Source: Staphylococcus xylosus NJ (GTDB lineage Bacteria; Bacillota; Bacilli; Staphylococcales; Staphylococcaceae). Taken from it: a DNA stretch of 64,000 bases. The translations under genes were made by a program, and so were the position numbers. The notes beneath the pieces were generated by a model. It was not told where the DNA came from. It saw only the letters and a list, made by a program, of their open reading frames with translations, and did not search any database. Numbering within the stretch: the first letter of the stretch is position 1; every line of letters begins with the position of its first letter. This document shows, in pieces, positions 29,962-40,023 of the stretch. Location: NCBI RefSeq assembly GCF_000338275.1, contig NZ_ANMR01000043.1, positions 62,001 through 126,000 of the forward strand. The letters are read 5' to 3'.

Positions 29962-30142
29962 TCACCTCTTATAATACATTCTACCCTTAAATTGTTTTGT
30001 AATACTTAAATTGGTTAGAAAAGTATATACCCTTAGAAAAATGCATATATTTGAATAATTCGTCATTATATAATGACATACCTTGCTTGTGATATATTGA
30101 AACATGTACAATAAACAAAAGATAACTATAGGTGGGTGAGTG

Positions 30143-31192
30143 ATGAAAAAACTAATAATAAAAGTTATTGGTGTACTATTATTGATTTCTTTCTTGATAT
30201 ATCTTTTTTACTCGCCACGTTTGAAGTTTGACGTTTTGGAAAATCCAAATAAAAATTCGACAAAAACAACTCAAAACAAAGACTTTCAAGAAAATGAGCA
30301 AAATGTTGAAAATACAATGCCCAAGGAAGGGATAGGAACTTGGATTGGCCAAAATCTAAAAAAACTTACAGATACATATGGACAAGCTGAAAGAGTGTAT
30401 TCATATAAAGGTGATTTTAAAAATTATGTATTCAAAGAAAAGGATCAATATTATTTAGTTACAACTAAACATAATATAATTAAATCTGTATATGCTACTG
30501 GAAAAGAAGCAAAAGTAAATCCAGTCAAAATATCTGATAATGCTTCAAATGTATTCGAGAAATTTAGCATAAATCCAGAACCAACAATCAAAGCAAATGG
30601 AAAAAAATATGAGTTAGAAATTTCCGATTCAGATATGAAAACTCAAACACTTATAAAATTTAAAGATATTTATGCTCAAATTTATATTGATCAACAAGCA
30701 AATAAAATTGTTGCAGTAAGATATTTAGACAGTGATGCATTAGCAGCGTTTAAACCTTATCAAATGTTGGGTGATAAAGAAGATGGAGAAGTTGCACGTA
30801 AACAAAAAGATTTACCATATGAGCAAAACGCAAACCAATTGATGACATTATATGAAATTACTAATGAAATGAGAAAATTAAAAGATGCTAAACCTTTGCG
30901 TATAAATAATGATTTAGCACATATTGCATCATTTAACTTGTATGAAGCAATTGGGACTGATAGTGTTGAATTTACTGAGGATGCTTTAAAACAGCAATTA
31001 AATGAGCAAGAAATACCATTTGTATCTACGAGTCAAAACGTGGGTTATGATTTCAATGAAGTGCCAACACTTATTCATAGTTGGTTAAATTCGGATATTC
31101 ATCGATCTAGAATGTTGAACTCAAAATATAATGAAATGGGTGGGGAAGTGACAAATGGTTACTATACGCTCATTTTTGTAGAAGATAAATAG
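30143..31192 (+). CDS. CAP-domain (SCP/PR1-like) membrane-anchored protein, YlbC-type
   Basis: The N-terminal helix (about residues 4-24) is a signal anchor. Next come a Lys/Asn/Thr-rich linker, a CAP-associated N-terminal domain (about 60-195) and a C-terminal CAP domain (about 225-345). The CAP domain includes IASFNLYEA, SQNVGYDF and HSWLNSDIHRSRMLNSKYNE. The position matches Bacillus ylbC, upstream of ylbF. Function is unknown. A GTG directly precedes the ATG; the ggtgggtg ribosome site favours the ATG used here (349 residues). Confidence 0.9.
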   Translation: MKKLIIKVIGVLLLISFLIYLFYSPRLKFDVLENPNKNSTKTTQNKDFQENEQNVENTMPKEGIGTWIGQNLKKLTDTYGQAERVYSYKGDFKNYVFKEKDQYYLVTTKHNIIKSVYATGKEAKVNPVKISDNASNVFEKFSINPEPTIKANGKKYELEISDSDMKTQTLIKFKDIYAQIYIDQQANKIVAVRYLDSDALAAFKPYQMLGDKEDGEVARKQKDLPYEQNANQLMTLYEITNEMRKLKDAKPLRINNDLAHIASFNLYEAIGTDSVEFTEDALKQQLNEQEIPFVSTSQNVGYDFNEVPTLIHSWLNSDIHRSRMLNSKYNEMGGEVTNGYYTLIFVEDK

Positions 31193-31209
31193 ATAGGAGT
31201 TAGTTGATT

Positions 31210-31644
31210 ATGATAACTGAAGAAACACTGACCGTACTCGACGAAATAGAAGCCTTAAGTGATAAAATATTAGAGTCTCGTTTGTATCAAGAATATAGAG
31301 AATCAGAACAAGCGCTTGCTGATAATGACGAAGCACATCTCTTGTATCAAGCTTTTTTAAAATCAAAAGATAAATATGATGAAATTATGCGTTTTGGTAA
31401 ATACCACCCAGATTACCAGAACGTAATGTTAGATACGCGTAAACGTAAAAGGGCTTATGAAATGCTGCCAGTCGTTATGGATCACAAACAAAAAGAAGTT
31501 GCATTGCAGGAATTGATTGATCAAGTGATTGTGAAAATTGCATATGCTGTTTCTGAAAATGTAAAGATTGAAGCAGGTAATCCATTTTTTCAAAAAGACG
31601 CAGGTGGTTGTGCAACAGGTGGATCATGTAGCTGTTCACTATAA
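31210..31644 (+). CDS. ylbF: YlbF/RicF family regulator
   Basis: In Bacillus, YlbF joins YmcA and YaaT in the Y-complex, which steers RNase Y mRNA processing and carries iron-sulfur clusters. This 144-residue protein is helical, and its C-terminal tail GGCATGGSCSCSL has three Cys suited to cluster binding. It follows the CAP-domain gene by 17 bases, the same order as ylbC-ylbF in Bacillus. A TTG two codons upstream is possible, but aggag is better placed for this ATG. A strong terminator follows. Confidence 0.9.
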   Translation: MITEETLTVLDEIEALSDKILESRLYQEYRESEQALADNDEAHLLYQAFLKSKDKYDEIMRFGKYHPDYQNVMLDTRKRKRAYEMLPVVMDHKQKEVALQELIDQVIVKIAYAVSENVKIEAGNPFFQKDAGGCATGGSCSCSL

Positions 31645-31651
31645 ATAAAGT

Positions 31652-31700
31652 AGGGCAACGAAACCAAAAATATATTTTGGTCTCGTTGCCCTGTTTTTTT
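31652..31700. terminator. Strong bidirectional terminator between ylbF and the GDPD gene
   Basis: AGGGCAACGAAACCAAAA pairs with TTTTGGTCTCGTTGCCCT (one mismatch), followed by a T-run. It lies between convergent genes. Confidence 0.92.
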
Positions 31701-31704
31701 AATT

Positions 31705-32625
31705 TTAATGATAAGTATTTTTAAATCGTTGTGCTAAATCAGGTCTGTCAGTTACTAATGTGTGTGCCCCGTAAAAAACCAAATCGTTCATTAAATCAAG
31801 GTTATTTACGCCACAATAACCTGGGACGATATTGCGTTCATTTAACCATTTGATAAACTTAGGTGAAGTTAACTTTATACCTTTAAATGATACAAACAGT
31901 TGGAAAGTGTTGGCACGGGGTTGAAAAGTATTACCTAGGCCAGTATAAAATTTCAACAATCCTTCTGCTACTTCGTTTTGACTTGCGCCAATAGCTACAG
32001 TTCCATTACTTATTATATTAAAGCGCTCAATTTGTTTACTGTAGAAGCTTGATACTAAGACGCGTTGTTGTGCATTATTAGCAACGATAATTTCATAAAT
32101 GATTTCAGGGGCAAGCTGACCTTGTTCACTTTTTGGATCATCTTGTAAATTAACACTTATAAGTTGATTAGGATACGTTTTTAATAATTCATCAAATGTT
32201 AAAATTTTTGCATCTTCATGGCCACGATAAGGATGAACGCCGTTAATATCAGTGAAGTGGTAGCCAGCATCTAATTGTTTAAGTTCTGCTAACGTATGTT
32301 CTGATATTTTTCCGGAACCATTTGTAGTACGATCGATGTCATTATCATAAAAAACAACAAGTTCATGATCTTTTGTTAATCTTACATCTGTTTCAAATCC
32401 ATCTATTTCATGGGCTACCGCGTTATCAAAAGCTAATTTAGTTTGCTCAGGTCTAACCGCCATACCACCGCGATGTGCAAAAATATATGGTGCAGGTTTA
32501 GAAAAGAAAGGTGGTATACTTTGATTATGTGGTTTAGCACTGTATTTAGTAAAAAAGAAAATACTACCCATTAAGCCTACAGTACCTAAAAATCCACCTT
32601 TAATTAGTTTGTTGAATTTTGTCAC
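31705..32625 (-). CDS. Glycerophosphodiester phosphodiesterase, membrane-anchored
   Basis: GDPD enzymes hydrolyse glycerophosphodiesters to glycerol 3-phosphate and an alcohol. Catalytic landmarks are FAHRGG, DGFETDVRLTKD and VFYDNDIDRTTNG. An N-terminal hydrophobic segment (about residues 9-27) makes it secreted or membrane-tethered, so teichoic-acid or lipid-derived diesters outside the membrane are plausible substrates. The gaggagga ribosome site abuts an ATG at 32631 but is spaced correctly for the GTG two codons later, used here (306 residues). It is inserted on the opposite strand between ylbF and ylbG. Confidence 0.92.
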   Translation of the reverse strand: MTKFNKLIKGGFLGTVGLMGSIFFFTKYSAKPHNQSIPPFFSKPAPYIFAHRGGMAVRPEQTKLAFDNAVAHEIDGFETDVRLTKDHELVVFYDNDIDRTTNGSGKISEHTLAELKQLDAGYHFTDINGVHPYRGHEDAKILTFDELLKTYPNQLISVNLQDDPKSEQGQLAPEIIYEIIVANNAQQRVLVSSFYSKQIERFNIISNGTVAIGASQNEVAEGLLKFYTGLGNTFQPRANTFQLFVSFKGIKLTSPKFIKWLNERNIVPGYCGVNNLDLMNDLVFYGAHTLVTDRPDLAQRFKNTYH

Positions 32626-32755
32626 GAACATTCCTCCTCAAGTTGTGTATATAAAGTAATATAGCAAAAGTACAGGAGAGTTCAAAATAATTGTTATTTA
32701 TAAATTGAAAAAGACATGATATTATATAATGGCTAATAATTGGAGTGATAAGAAT

Positions 32756-33007
32756 ATGAATGTTATACCTAGAATAAGTTTGATTATATATTTGAAACAC
32801 ATGAAACATGAAAGACAGATAAGAAAATTTGGTCATATTGTAAGTGCAAATAGACAAGGTCGTTTCTTAGTTATGTATATTAATGAATCAGAAGCGGATG
32901 ATATTGTAAACAAATTGATGAAACTTAAATATGTTAAACATGTAGAAGGTTCGCCTTATAAGTATTTGAAGAAAACTTATGAGAAAGAGCAACATGAAAT
33001 CATGTAA
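32756..33007 (+). CDS. ylbG: UPF0298 family protein, YlbG
   Basis: This small basic protein of 83 residues matches UPF0298 (YlbG): [20 protein letters not shown], then [20 protein letters not shown] and [13 protein letters not shown]. The function is unknown. The frame is open nine codons upstream, but the tggagtgat ribosome site fits this ATG. The gene is in the ylbF-ylbG-rsmD order of Bacillus, split here by the minus-strand GDPD gene. A terminator follows at 33083. Confidence 0.9.
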   Translation: MNVIPRISLIIYLKHMKHERQIRKFGHIVSANRQGRFLVMYINESEADDIVNKLMKLKYVKHVEGSPYKYLKKTYEKEQHEIM

Positions 33008-33082
33008 GTTACTCTACAAATCATAACCTTTTGCACATCAATAGTGTATAAATAATAGTTTCATCAACGAATAAATATATGG

Positions 33083-33130
33083 AAGCCACAATAGTACAAC
33101 GTATGTCTAATGTGGCTTATTTTTTTCTTT
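33083..33130 (+). terminator. ylbG terminator
   Basis: AAGCCACA pairs with TGTGGCTT around a 20-base loop, then a long T-run overlapping the end of the convergent minus-strand gene. Confidence 0.8.
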
Positions 33131-33518
33131 ATTGTAAGGGTGGTATCCATCTTTGTAATCTTAAGACACTAGTTAAATAATTGAAATATAACTCAGTTTC
33201 GTGGAATAATTCGAGTGGTTGAACTTCAATGGCTTTTACGTCTATATTATATTTAGCTGCTTGATCGTTAATCATTTCAAATTTTTTGTTTGAAGTTGGA
33301 TATGGATAATTAAGTGCATTAAGCATAATATACATTGCTTGAAAATGCTGCCCACTAGTTGGTTTCATAATTAGAGCGACAGATGAACGTTGATTTTCAG
33401 ATTTAGGTGAATGGAAATAAACAAGGTGATCGATTCTTTCGAAATTGTATTCGATTAATGTATTAAACTCAAACAAATCTGTTAGGCCTTCACCTAATTT
33501 TATAAATGATTGTTTCAT
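33129..33518 (-). CDS. Conserved hypothetical protein
   Basis: This 129-residue cytoplasmic protein is conserved at this location in staphylococci as far as I recall, with no assigned role. It contains LGEGLTDLFEFNTLIEYN near the N-terminus and a mixed alpha/beta pattern without Cys, a signal peptide or membrane helices. A ggaggaac ribosome site precedes the ATG. It is a single gene on the minus strand, divergent from rsmD with only 73 bases between the starts, so their promoters are close or overlapping. I do not recognise a catalytic motif. Confidence 0.78.
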   Translation of the reverse strand: MKQSFIKLGEGLTDLFEFNTLIEYNFERIDHLVYFHSPKSENQRSSVALIMKPTSGQHFQAMYIMLNALNYPYPTSNKKFEMINDQAAKYNIDVKAIEVQPLELFHETELYFNYLTSVLRLQRWIPPLQ

Positions 33519-33591
33519 TAATAATGTTCCTCCTTAATCATTGCATTAAGCATTATATAAAATTTATTTTAAGAATGGAAGTGTCTATTAT

Positions 33592-34621
<1,030 letters not shown>

Positions 34622-34622
34622 C

Positions 34623-34680
34623 AAAAAGAGTGGTTCAATAATCTAATTAGAGATTTTGATTATTGAACCACTCTTTTTGG
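34623..34680. terminator. Strong bidirectional terminator after coaD
   Basis: AAAAAGAGTGGTTCAATAATC pairs with its complement ending in CACTCTTTTT. The stem is about 20 bp, with A- and T-runs on both sides, and it serves the convergent tmcAL gene as well. Confidence 0.93.
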
Positions 34681-34731
34681 ATTTATAAACAAATAGTTAG
34701 GTTAACAAAGTTTATGTCATACAGATGCGCT

Positions 34732-35865
34732 TTAAACGCGTATGACATGTGTATTGAAATCATTGGCAGTTTCACCTGAAATGAGGTTATAAATTTTTGT
34801 AGCGTGTATTTCATGTTTAAAAAAATGTGCATTTTGTTTATTTAGTTGAGTAATATAATTGCGTTCAGGAAAAATTTGTTTCAATTGTTTTAAATATTGC
34901 TGTCCTTTTTGAGTCATGCCTAAGACCCTAACAGCATGTATTGCTTCAGGTTTTTGTTGCTGTTTCAAATTCAATAAAATATTCATTAATAATCGTTGAA
35001 TGTGTGTATAGGTAAACCGTTTCGTTTTTAATAGAGTCATAAACTGTTCGAAATTTTCTGCTTGGTCAATAAATTGAATTACTCGATTTTCGAAACCTTC
35101 ACTCATGGTATAGATTTGGTTTAAGGAATCTGTATCTTGGTTTAATATTGCGTATTTTAAATAGTGGAATGTGTCATTTACTGAAACATTTGGAACAGTA
35201 TAATAGGGGTGAACAGACTCAGGAACTACTTGTTTCCATTGTGCATTAGCATTTTGAAGTGATTTGCGAATTGAAGTGCCGCTCGCAAAACCTAAGTTCG
35301 CTATTTCTTTGTCATGATGTGCACTTTGTAAACGTGATATAGTCCATGGTTGTATTTTTGGTGCCCATTTTTGAATTGCTCTGATATAAGAAATACCAAG
35401 TGTATTATTTGGTGAAGACAGTAATTCATTGTTAGTTATTAGTTCACTTAGGATTCTAGGATAACTCTTACCTTCTTTTGTTTTTTCGGCAAACTGTATG
35501 GATTGTTCTGCATTTGAGATGTCTTCTGCTAATGTTAGAAAAGCATCTATATTTCCAGACTCACTACCAAAAGATAAATGATCAATATTTAAATAATTAG
35601 CAACTTTTACGGCTAATTCAGCAAAATATTGTCCTGCCGATAACGATGCAAAGACAGGAAGTTCAATTACTAAGTCAACTGCGCTTAATGCCATACGCGT
35701 GCGTTTAAATTTATTATAAATTGCTGGTTGTCCTCTCATTACAAAGCTTCCACTCATTATTGCGACAGAAACTTCAGAGTCGGTTATTGACTTTGATTGC
35801 TGAGCATGATATAAGTGACCATTGTGGAAAGGATTATATTCAGTGACTAGTGCAACACTTTTCAT
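34732..35865 (-). CDS. tmcAL: tRNA(Met) cytidine acetate ligase (YlbM)
   Basis: TmcAL uses acetate and ATP to acetylate the wobble cytidine of elongator tRNA-Met. The nucleotidyltransferase-like N-terminus carries EYNPFHNGH at about residues 9-17 and SGSFVMRGQPAIYNKF. At 377 residues the length is right. The frame extends two codons to a TTG, but the gaaaggaag ribosome site fits the ATG used here. It lies on the minus strand, convergent with coaD and divergent from ylbN, as in Bacillus (ylbM-ylbN). Confidence 0.95.
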   Translation of the reverse strand: MKSVALVTEYNPFHNGHLYHAQQSKSITDSEVSVAIMSGSFVMRGQPAIYNKFKRTRMALSAVDLVIELPVFASLSAGQYFAELAVKVANYLNIDHLSFGSESGNIDAFLTLAEDISNAEQSIQFAEKTKEGKSYPRILSELITNNELLSSPNNTLGISYIRAIQKWAPKIQPWTISRLQSAHHDKEIANLGFASGTSIRKSLQNANAQWKQVVPESVHPYYTVPNVSVNDTFHYLKYAILNQDTDSLNQIYTMSEGFENRVIQFIDQAENFEQFMTLLKTKRFTYTHIQRLLMNILLNLKQQQKPEAIHAVRVLGMTQKGQQYLKQLKQIFPERNYITQLNKQNAHFFKHEIHATKIYNLISGETANDFNTHVIRV

Positions 35866-35991
35866 TTGCAATTCTTCCTTTCAGAATTCATTATAGTTAT
35901 TGTAACAGATATAATTGTGTTAAGAAAAAATCTTGACAACTTATGTCTATAAAGTTAAAATAAATTTTGTGCTTGATAGAGGTGAAGCCAT

Positions 35992-36540
35992 ATGAAATGG
36001 TCAATAACACAATTAAGAAAATTCCAAGATAAACCATTTGAGTTCCATCAAACGGTTAATTTTGATCATTTAGTAAAATCATTAGATTTAATAGATCTAT
36101 CTGATATTGATGTTGAGGGTGAACTAACCGTCAGATCAAATGAAGTCATTGCAGATATGCATATAACAGGAACATACACAATGGCATGTGCACGTACATT
36201 GGTTCCAGTTGAAGTTCCTTTAGATATTAAATCTCAAGAGATTTTTGATTTAGAGGGATACGAGCAGTATGGCAACGATGAAGAAGATGATGAACATTAC
36301 CATGATGCAACAGACGGTATGATAAATCTAAAGGATATTGCTGAAGAATTAGTTATTATTGAAAAGCCAATGCGTGCTTTTTCAAATGAAAGCGATCAGA
36401 TGTTACGAGAAGGTAATGGTTGGGAAGTTATTGACGAAGAACAAGCGATTGAACTTGCACAAGAGAAGGAATCTTCCGAATCAGAGCAAATCGATCCTAG
36501 GCTTCAAAAACTACAACAATTATATGACGAAGAGCAATAG
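35992..36540 (+). CDS. ylbN: YlbN/YceD family protein (DUF177)
   Basis: This 182-residue acidic protein is in the DUF177/YceD family, almost always found just before rpmF and thought to act in 23S rRNA or ribosome maturation. Landmarks are MKWSITQLRKFQ at the N-terminus and the central CARTLVPVEVPL strand. The C-terminal third is very rich in Glu and Asp. A gaggtgaag ribosome site precedes the ATG. rpmF follows after 80 bases. Confidence 0.92.
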   Translation: MKWSITQLRKFQDKPFEFHQTVNFDHLVKSLDLIDLSDIDVEGELTVRSNEVIADMHITGTYTMACARTLVPVEVPLDIKSQEIFDLEGYEQYGNDEEDDEHYHDATDGMINLKDIAEELVIIEKPMRAFSNESDQMLREGNGWEVIDEEQAIELAQEKESSESEQIDPRLQKLQQLYDEEQ

Positions 36541-36620
36541 CGGATTTAACTAATCTATAGTATAATGGATTATTGAATCTAAAAATATCTATTTAGTGTT
36601 TGAATATAAGGAGGATTATC

Positions 36621-36794
36621 ATGGCAGTACCAAAAAGAAGAACGTCAAAAACAAGAAAAAATAAACGTCGTACGCATTTAAAAATTTCAGTACCTGGTAT
36701 GACAGAATGCCCAAATTGTGGAGAATACAAATTATCTCACCGTGTATGTAAGAACTGTGGTTCATACAATGGCGAAGAAGTTGTATCAAAATAA
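36621..36794 (+). CDS. rpmF: 50S ribosomal protein L32
   Basis: L32 is a small basic protein of the large ribosomal subunit. Its 57 residues begin [18 protein letters not shown], and two CxxC pairs (CPNCG and CKNCG) form a zinc ribbon, so this is the zinc-containing (C+) version. The frame is open seven codons upstream, but aaggagga fits the ATG used here. It is the last gene before a hairpin terminator. Confidence 0.97.
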   Translation: MAVPKRRTSKTRKNKRRTHLKISVPGMTECPNCGEYKLSHRVCKNCGSYNGEEVVSK

Positions 36795-36830
36795 TTTCAA
36801 TAATTTAAAGGTTACGTTATAACCTAATCG

Positions 36831-36880
36831 AATCGTTCATTAATTATTCACTTGATAATTTTTGGACGATTTTTTATTTT
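36831..36880 (+). terminator. rpmF terminator
   Basis: AATCGTTC pairs with GGACGATT, with inner AATTAT/ATAATT pairing, followed by T-rich sequence. It overlaps the upstream part of the next open frame, which argues against that frame starting there. Confidence 0.7.
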
Positions 36881-36923
36881 AGTGGTAGGATTTTTTTATT
36901 ATCAACTGATGGGTTGTGTAAAA

Positions 36924-37868
36924 ATGATGGAAACAATAAATGCGCAAATTATTATAAATAAAATAGAAAACAATGAAGTTCAATGGCTATATGATCACTT
37001 TAGTGAATATTTTCAAGATGTCACATCTATAAATGACTTGGAACAAATATTAAGTAATTATAATGCCATTAGAGGTCAGAATCATTTATATAGACACTTA
37101 CATATAAATCGACATCAAGAATACATTTGGTTTGATAATAAAATGACTACAGGGGTAAGTGTTTTTCTGAATAAATATCAGGAAATTATTGGGATGACGT
37201 TGGTACCGATTAAACATATACGTGGTATGAAACAATCAAAGCAATATTACACAATACCAATTAAATCCAAATGTTTTGTTTATTGGGGCGGTGATAATGA
37301 GTTAATCAATTATCACTATCAATATAAAAATCAGAGACTAGCAATGGACCTTATAAAAGTTGAAGACGGATGCACATATAACGGTGATTCAAATCAATGT
37401 GAAAATTATCATATTTATGATTTGCCCATTGTTGCACCAGCAAATGGTGTTGTTGAAGAAATCGTCGACGGAATCTCAGATAGTATACCGGGTGAGATGA
37501 ATACTGTTCATCCTGAAGGTAATTATATAGTTATAAAACATGGTCATAAAGAATATAGTTTGATTGCACACATTAAACCACATTCATTTAAAATTGAAAA
37601 AGGTGACGAATTATTACGTGGCCAACATATAGCTAACGTTGGTAATTCCGGCAATTCATCAGAACCGCATATTCATTTTCAAGTAATGAATGATAAAAAC
37701 TTGCAAGTAACACAAACATTGAAAATTCAATTCTATAATAATATTGCTCCTGTTAAAGGAGATGAAATAACGTATAATGGTGATAGTATATTAATAGAAA
37801 AAGAACAACCGTTTTCTAAAATCGCAAAAAATATTCATACAAATATTACACACTTATTCAAAGGTTGA
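36924..37868 (+). CDS. M23 family metallopeptidase-like protein
   Basis: Residues about 130-265 form an LytM/M23 zinc-peptidase domain. A conserved RLAMD segment could supply the first ligands, followed by VAPANGVVEEIVDG, NYIVIKHGHKEYSLIAH and the HIHF (HxH) motif near 255. M23 enzymes cut peptide cross-bridges of peptidoglycan. The start is uncertain: the frame runs up to a TTG at 36852 and would add a hydrophobic, lipoprotein-like N-terminus (ending LMGC), but that stretch encodes the rpmF terminator and has no ribosome site. From the ATG used here there is no signal peptide, which is odd for a wall hydrolase. In S. aureus the isd cluster occupies this interval. Confidence 0.8.
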   Translation: MMETINAQIIINKIENNEVQWLYDHFSEYFQDVTSINDLEQILSNYNAIRGQNHLYRHLHINRHQEYIWFDNKMTTGVSVFLNKYQEIIGMTLVPIKHIRGMKQSKQYYTIPIKSKCFVYWGGDNELINYHYQYKNQRLAMDLIKVEDGCTYNGDSNQCENYHIYDLPIVAPANGVVEEIVDGISDSIPGEMNTVHPEGNYIVIKHGHKEYSLIAHIKPHSFKIEKGDELLRGQHIANVGNSGNSSEPHIHFQVMNDKNLQVTQTLKIQFYNNIAPVKGDEITYNGDSILIEKEQPFSKIAKNIHTNITHLFKG

Positions 37869-37894
37869 AAATAAATTGATAAAGAGGCTATGCT

Positions 37895-38635
37895 ATGGAA
37901 ATGATTACTTCAGCACAAAATAGTAAAGTTAAAAGCGCGAATAAATTAAAAAAGAAACGCGAAAGAGATAAAACTGGATTAGCACTTATTGAAGGTTACC
38001 ACTTAATTGAAGAAGCATATAAAAGTAATTTGATAATCCAACAATTATACGTTGTCGATGCAGATAGATTGGATGACAACTTAAAGAATTATGCACAAGA
38101 AGTATTTGAAATTAATCTGAAAGTTGCGGAAGTATTATCAGGTACAGTGACACCACAAGGTTTTTTCGCTGTTATTGAAAAACCTGAATATGAAATAACT
38201 TCTGCTAAACAAGTGTTGCTTATCGATTGTATACAAGATCCAGGCAATTTAGGCACTTTAATCCGTACTGCAGACGCTGCAGGGCTAGATTTGATAGTGC
38301 TTGAAAAGGGGACTGCAGATCCTTATCAGGATAAAGTATTACGTGCAAGCCAAGGGAGTGTATTCCACTTACCTATCGTCACAAAAGATTTAAGTGAGTT
38401 TATTGAAAACTTTGAAGGCGAAGTATATGGTACAGCATTAGAAAACGCAGTAGATTACCATCAAGTTTCAAGTCAAGATGCTTTTGCATTATTACTAGGT
38501 AATGAAGGCGATGGTGTAAATTCGAAATTATTAGAACAAACAACACAAAATTTAATAATTCCAATTTATGGTAAGGCTGAAAGTTTAAATGTTGCTATTG
38601 CAGGGAGTATCGTAATGTATCACTTGAAAGGTTGA
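37895..38635 (+). CDS. SpoU-family (TrmH/RlmB-like) rRNA/tRNA 2'-O-methyltransferase
   Basis: This is a 246-residue SPOUT methyltransferase. An N-terminal substrate-binding domain (about 1-90) precedes the knotted AdoMet domain, which has the three SpoU motifs: QDPGNLGTLIRTADA, LLGNEGDGV and IPIYGKAESLNVAIA. The target nucleotide is not known. It sits directly before pheST, as in S. aureus and Bacillus (ysgA). Its stop codon lies inside the -35 box of the pheST promoter. Confidence 0.93.
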   Translation: MEMITSAQNSKVKSANKLKKKRERDKTGLALIEGYHLIEEAYKSNLIIQQLYVVDADRLDDNLKNYAQEVFEINLKVAEVLSGTVTPQGFFAVIEKPEYEITSAKQVLLIDCIQDPGNLGTLIRTADAAGLDLIVLEKGTADPYQDKVLRASQGSVFHLPIVTKDLSEFIENFEGEVYGTALENAVDYHQVSSQDAFALLLGNEGDGVNSKLLEQTTQNLIIPIYGKAESLNVAIAGSIVMYHLKG

Positions 38636-38661
38636 CCCCTTTGTGAATAATCGTATATAAT
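38632..38661 (+). promoter_or_regulatory. pheST promoter
   Basis: TTGACC (38632-38637) and TATAAT (38656-38661) are 18 bases apart. The -35 box overlaps the stop codon of the upstream methyltransferase. Transcription would start near 38668, just before the T-box leader. Confidence 0.8.
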
Positions 38662-38689
38662 AAAGACAATGAAATTTAAATAATTACCG

Positions 38690-38925
38690 ATAAAAAGACT
38701 TAAACTATATCATACAGATGTATAAGGGAGATTATTCAAGACTGAAAGATAATCCACTGTATTTAGTTTTTTTCACCTTTTTGGTTACTTAAAGAAATTT
38801 AAGTCGGATATCATTTCCGTTATCAATGACAACAAGTGTATGCTTATGCATAAATTTGGGTGGTACCACGGAAGGCTTTCGTCCCAGTTTCAAGGGATGA
38901 AAGTCTTTTTTGTGTTTTTTAATTT
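38690..38925 (+). ncRNA. T-box riboswitch leader of pheST
   Basis: The T-box sequence GGGTGGTACCACGG (38858-38871) is present. It is followed by a terminator, GGCTTTCGTCCC with GGGATGAAAGTC and a T-run, that would be displaced when uncharged tRNA binds. A stem I hairpin around AGATTAT/ATAATC carries a TTC (38735-38737) that could be the Phe specifier codon. Downstream genes are pheS and pheT, so tRNA-Phe is the expected ligand. Confidence 0.93.
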
Positions 38926-38964
38926 AAATAACTCGATCATATTTTGAAAATAGGAGGGCTAAGT

Positions 38965-40023
38965 ATGACACAAACTGAAGCTATGTCAGAAATAAAACAA
39001 CAAGCATTAGTCGATATCAATGAAGCTCAAAATGAAAAAGAATTACAAGATGTAAAGGTTAAGTATTTAGGAAAAAAAGGTTCGGTTACTGGTTTAATGA
39101 AGCATATGAAAGATCTACCGAACGAAGAAAAACCTGCTTATGGTCAACAAGTAAATGAAGTGAGACAGACAATTGAAGGTGAAATTGACTCACGCCGTGA
39201 ATTGTTAGCAAATGAACAATTAGAACAACAACTTAAAGAAGAACAAATCGATGTAACCTTACCTAGCCGTAAAATTGCTAATGGTGCAAAACATCCATTA
39301 ACACGCACTATTGAAGAAATTGAAGATTTATTCTTAGGTCTTGGTTACGAAATTGTAGATGGTTTTGAAGTAGAGCAAGATTATTATAATTTTGAAGCAT
39401 TAAACCTACCAAAATCTCATCCAGCTAGGGATATGCAAGACAGTTTTTACATAACTGATGAAATATTGATGCGTACACACACATCTCCAGTTCAAGCAAG
39501 AACTATGGAAAAGCGTAATGGACAAGGACCGGTTAAAATTTTATGTCCGGGGAAAGTTTATCGTCGTGACTCAGATGATGCTACACACAGCCATCAATTT
39601 ACGCAAATTGAAGGATTAGTTGTAGATGAAAATATTAAAATGAGTGATTTAAAAGGAACATTAGAATTATTGGCAAAACAATTATTCGGTGAAGATAGAG
39701 AGATTCGTTTACGCCCAAGCTATTTCCCATTCACAGAACCTTCAGTAGAAGTAGATGTATCTTGCTTCAAGTGTAAAGGAGAAGGTTGTAATGTATGTAA
39801 ACACACAGGCTGGATTGAAATTTTAGGGGCTGGGATGGTGCATCCTAACGTACTTGAAATGGCAGGATTTGATTCAACTAAATATTCAGGTTTCGCATTT
39901 GGAATGGGGCCGGACCGTATTGCAATGTTGAAATATGGTATAGAAGATATAAGACATTTCTATACCAATGATGTACGTTTCTTAAGTCAATTTAAAGCAG
40001 TAGAAGATAGAGGTGAAAAATAA
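38965..40023 (+). CDS. pheS: Phenylalanyl-tRNA synthetase alpha subunit
   Basis: PheS contains the class II catalytic core that charges tRNA-Phe. An N-terminal coiled coil (about residues 1-90) is followed by motif 2 ([21 protein letters not shown]) and motif 3 ([15 protein letters not shown]). The Cys-rich [17 protein letters not shown] segment is also present. The frame is open seven codons upstream, but taggagggct fits the ATG chosen (352 residues). It overlaps pheT by one base and is controlled by the T-box upstream. Confidence 0.98.
   Translation: MTQTEAMSEIKQQALVDINEAQNEKELQDVKVKYLGKKGSVTGLMKHMKDLPNEEKPAYGQQVNEVRQTIEGEIDSRRELLANEQLEQQLKEEQIDVTLPSRKIANGAKHPLTRTIEEIEDLFLGLGYEIVDGFEVEQDYYNFEALNLPKSHPARDMQDSFYITDEILMRTHTSPVQARTMEKRNGQGPVKILCPGKVYRRDSDDATHSHQFTQIEGLVVDENIKMSDLKGTLELLAKQLFGEDREIRLRPSYFPFTEPSVEVDVSCFKCKGEGCNVCKHTGWIEILGAGMVHPNVLEMAGFDSTKYSGFAFGMGPDRIAMLKYGIEDIRHFYTNDVRFLSQFKAVEDRGEK

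Noticed and set aside
36852-36923. N-terminal extension of the M23 gene resembling a lipoprotein signal
   Set aside because: The TTG start has no ribosome site and the codons coincide with the rpmF terminator; kept only as an alternative in the entry.
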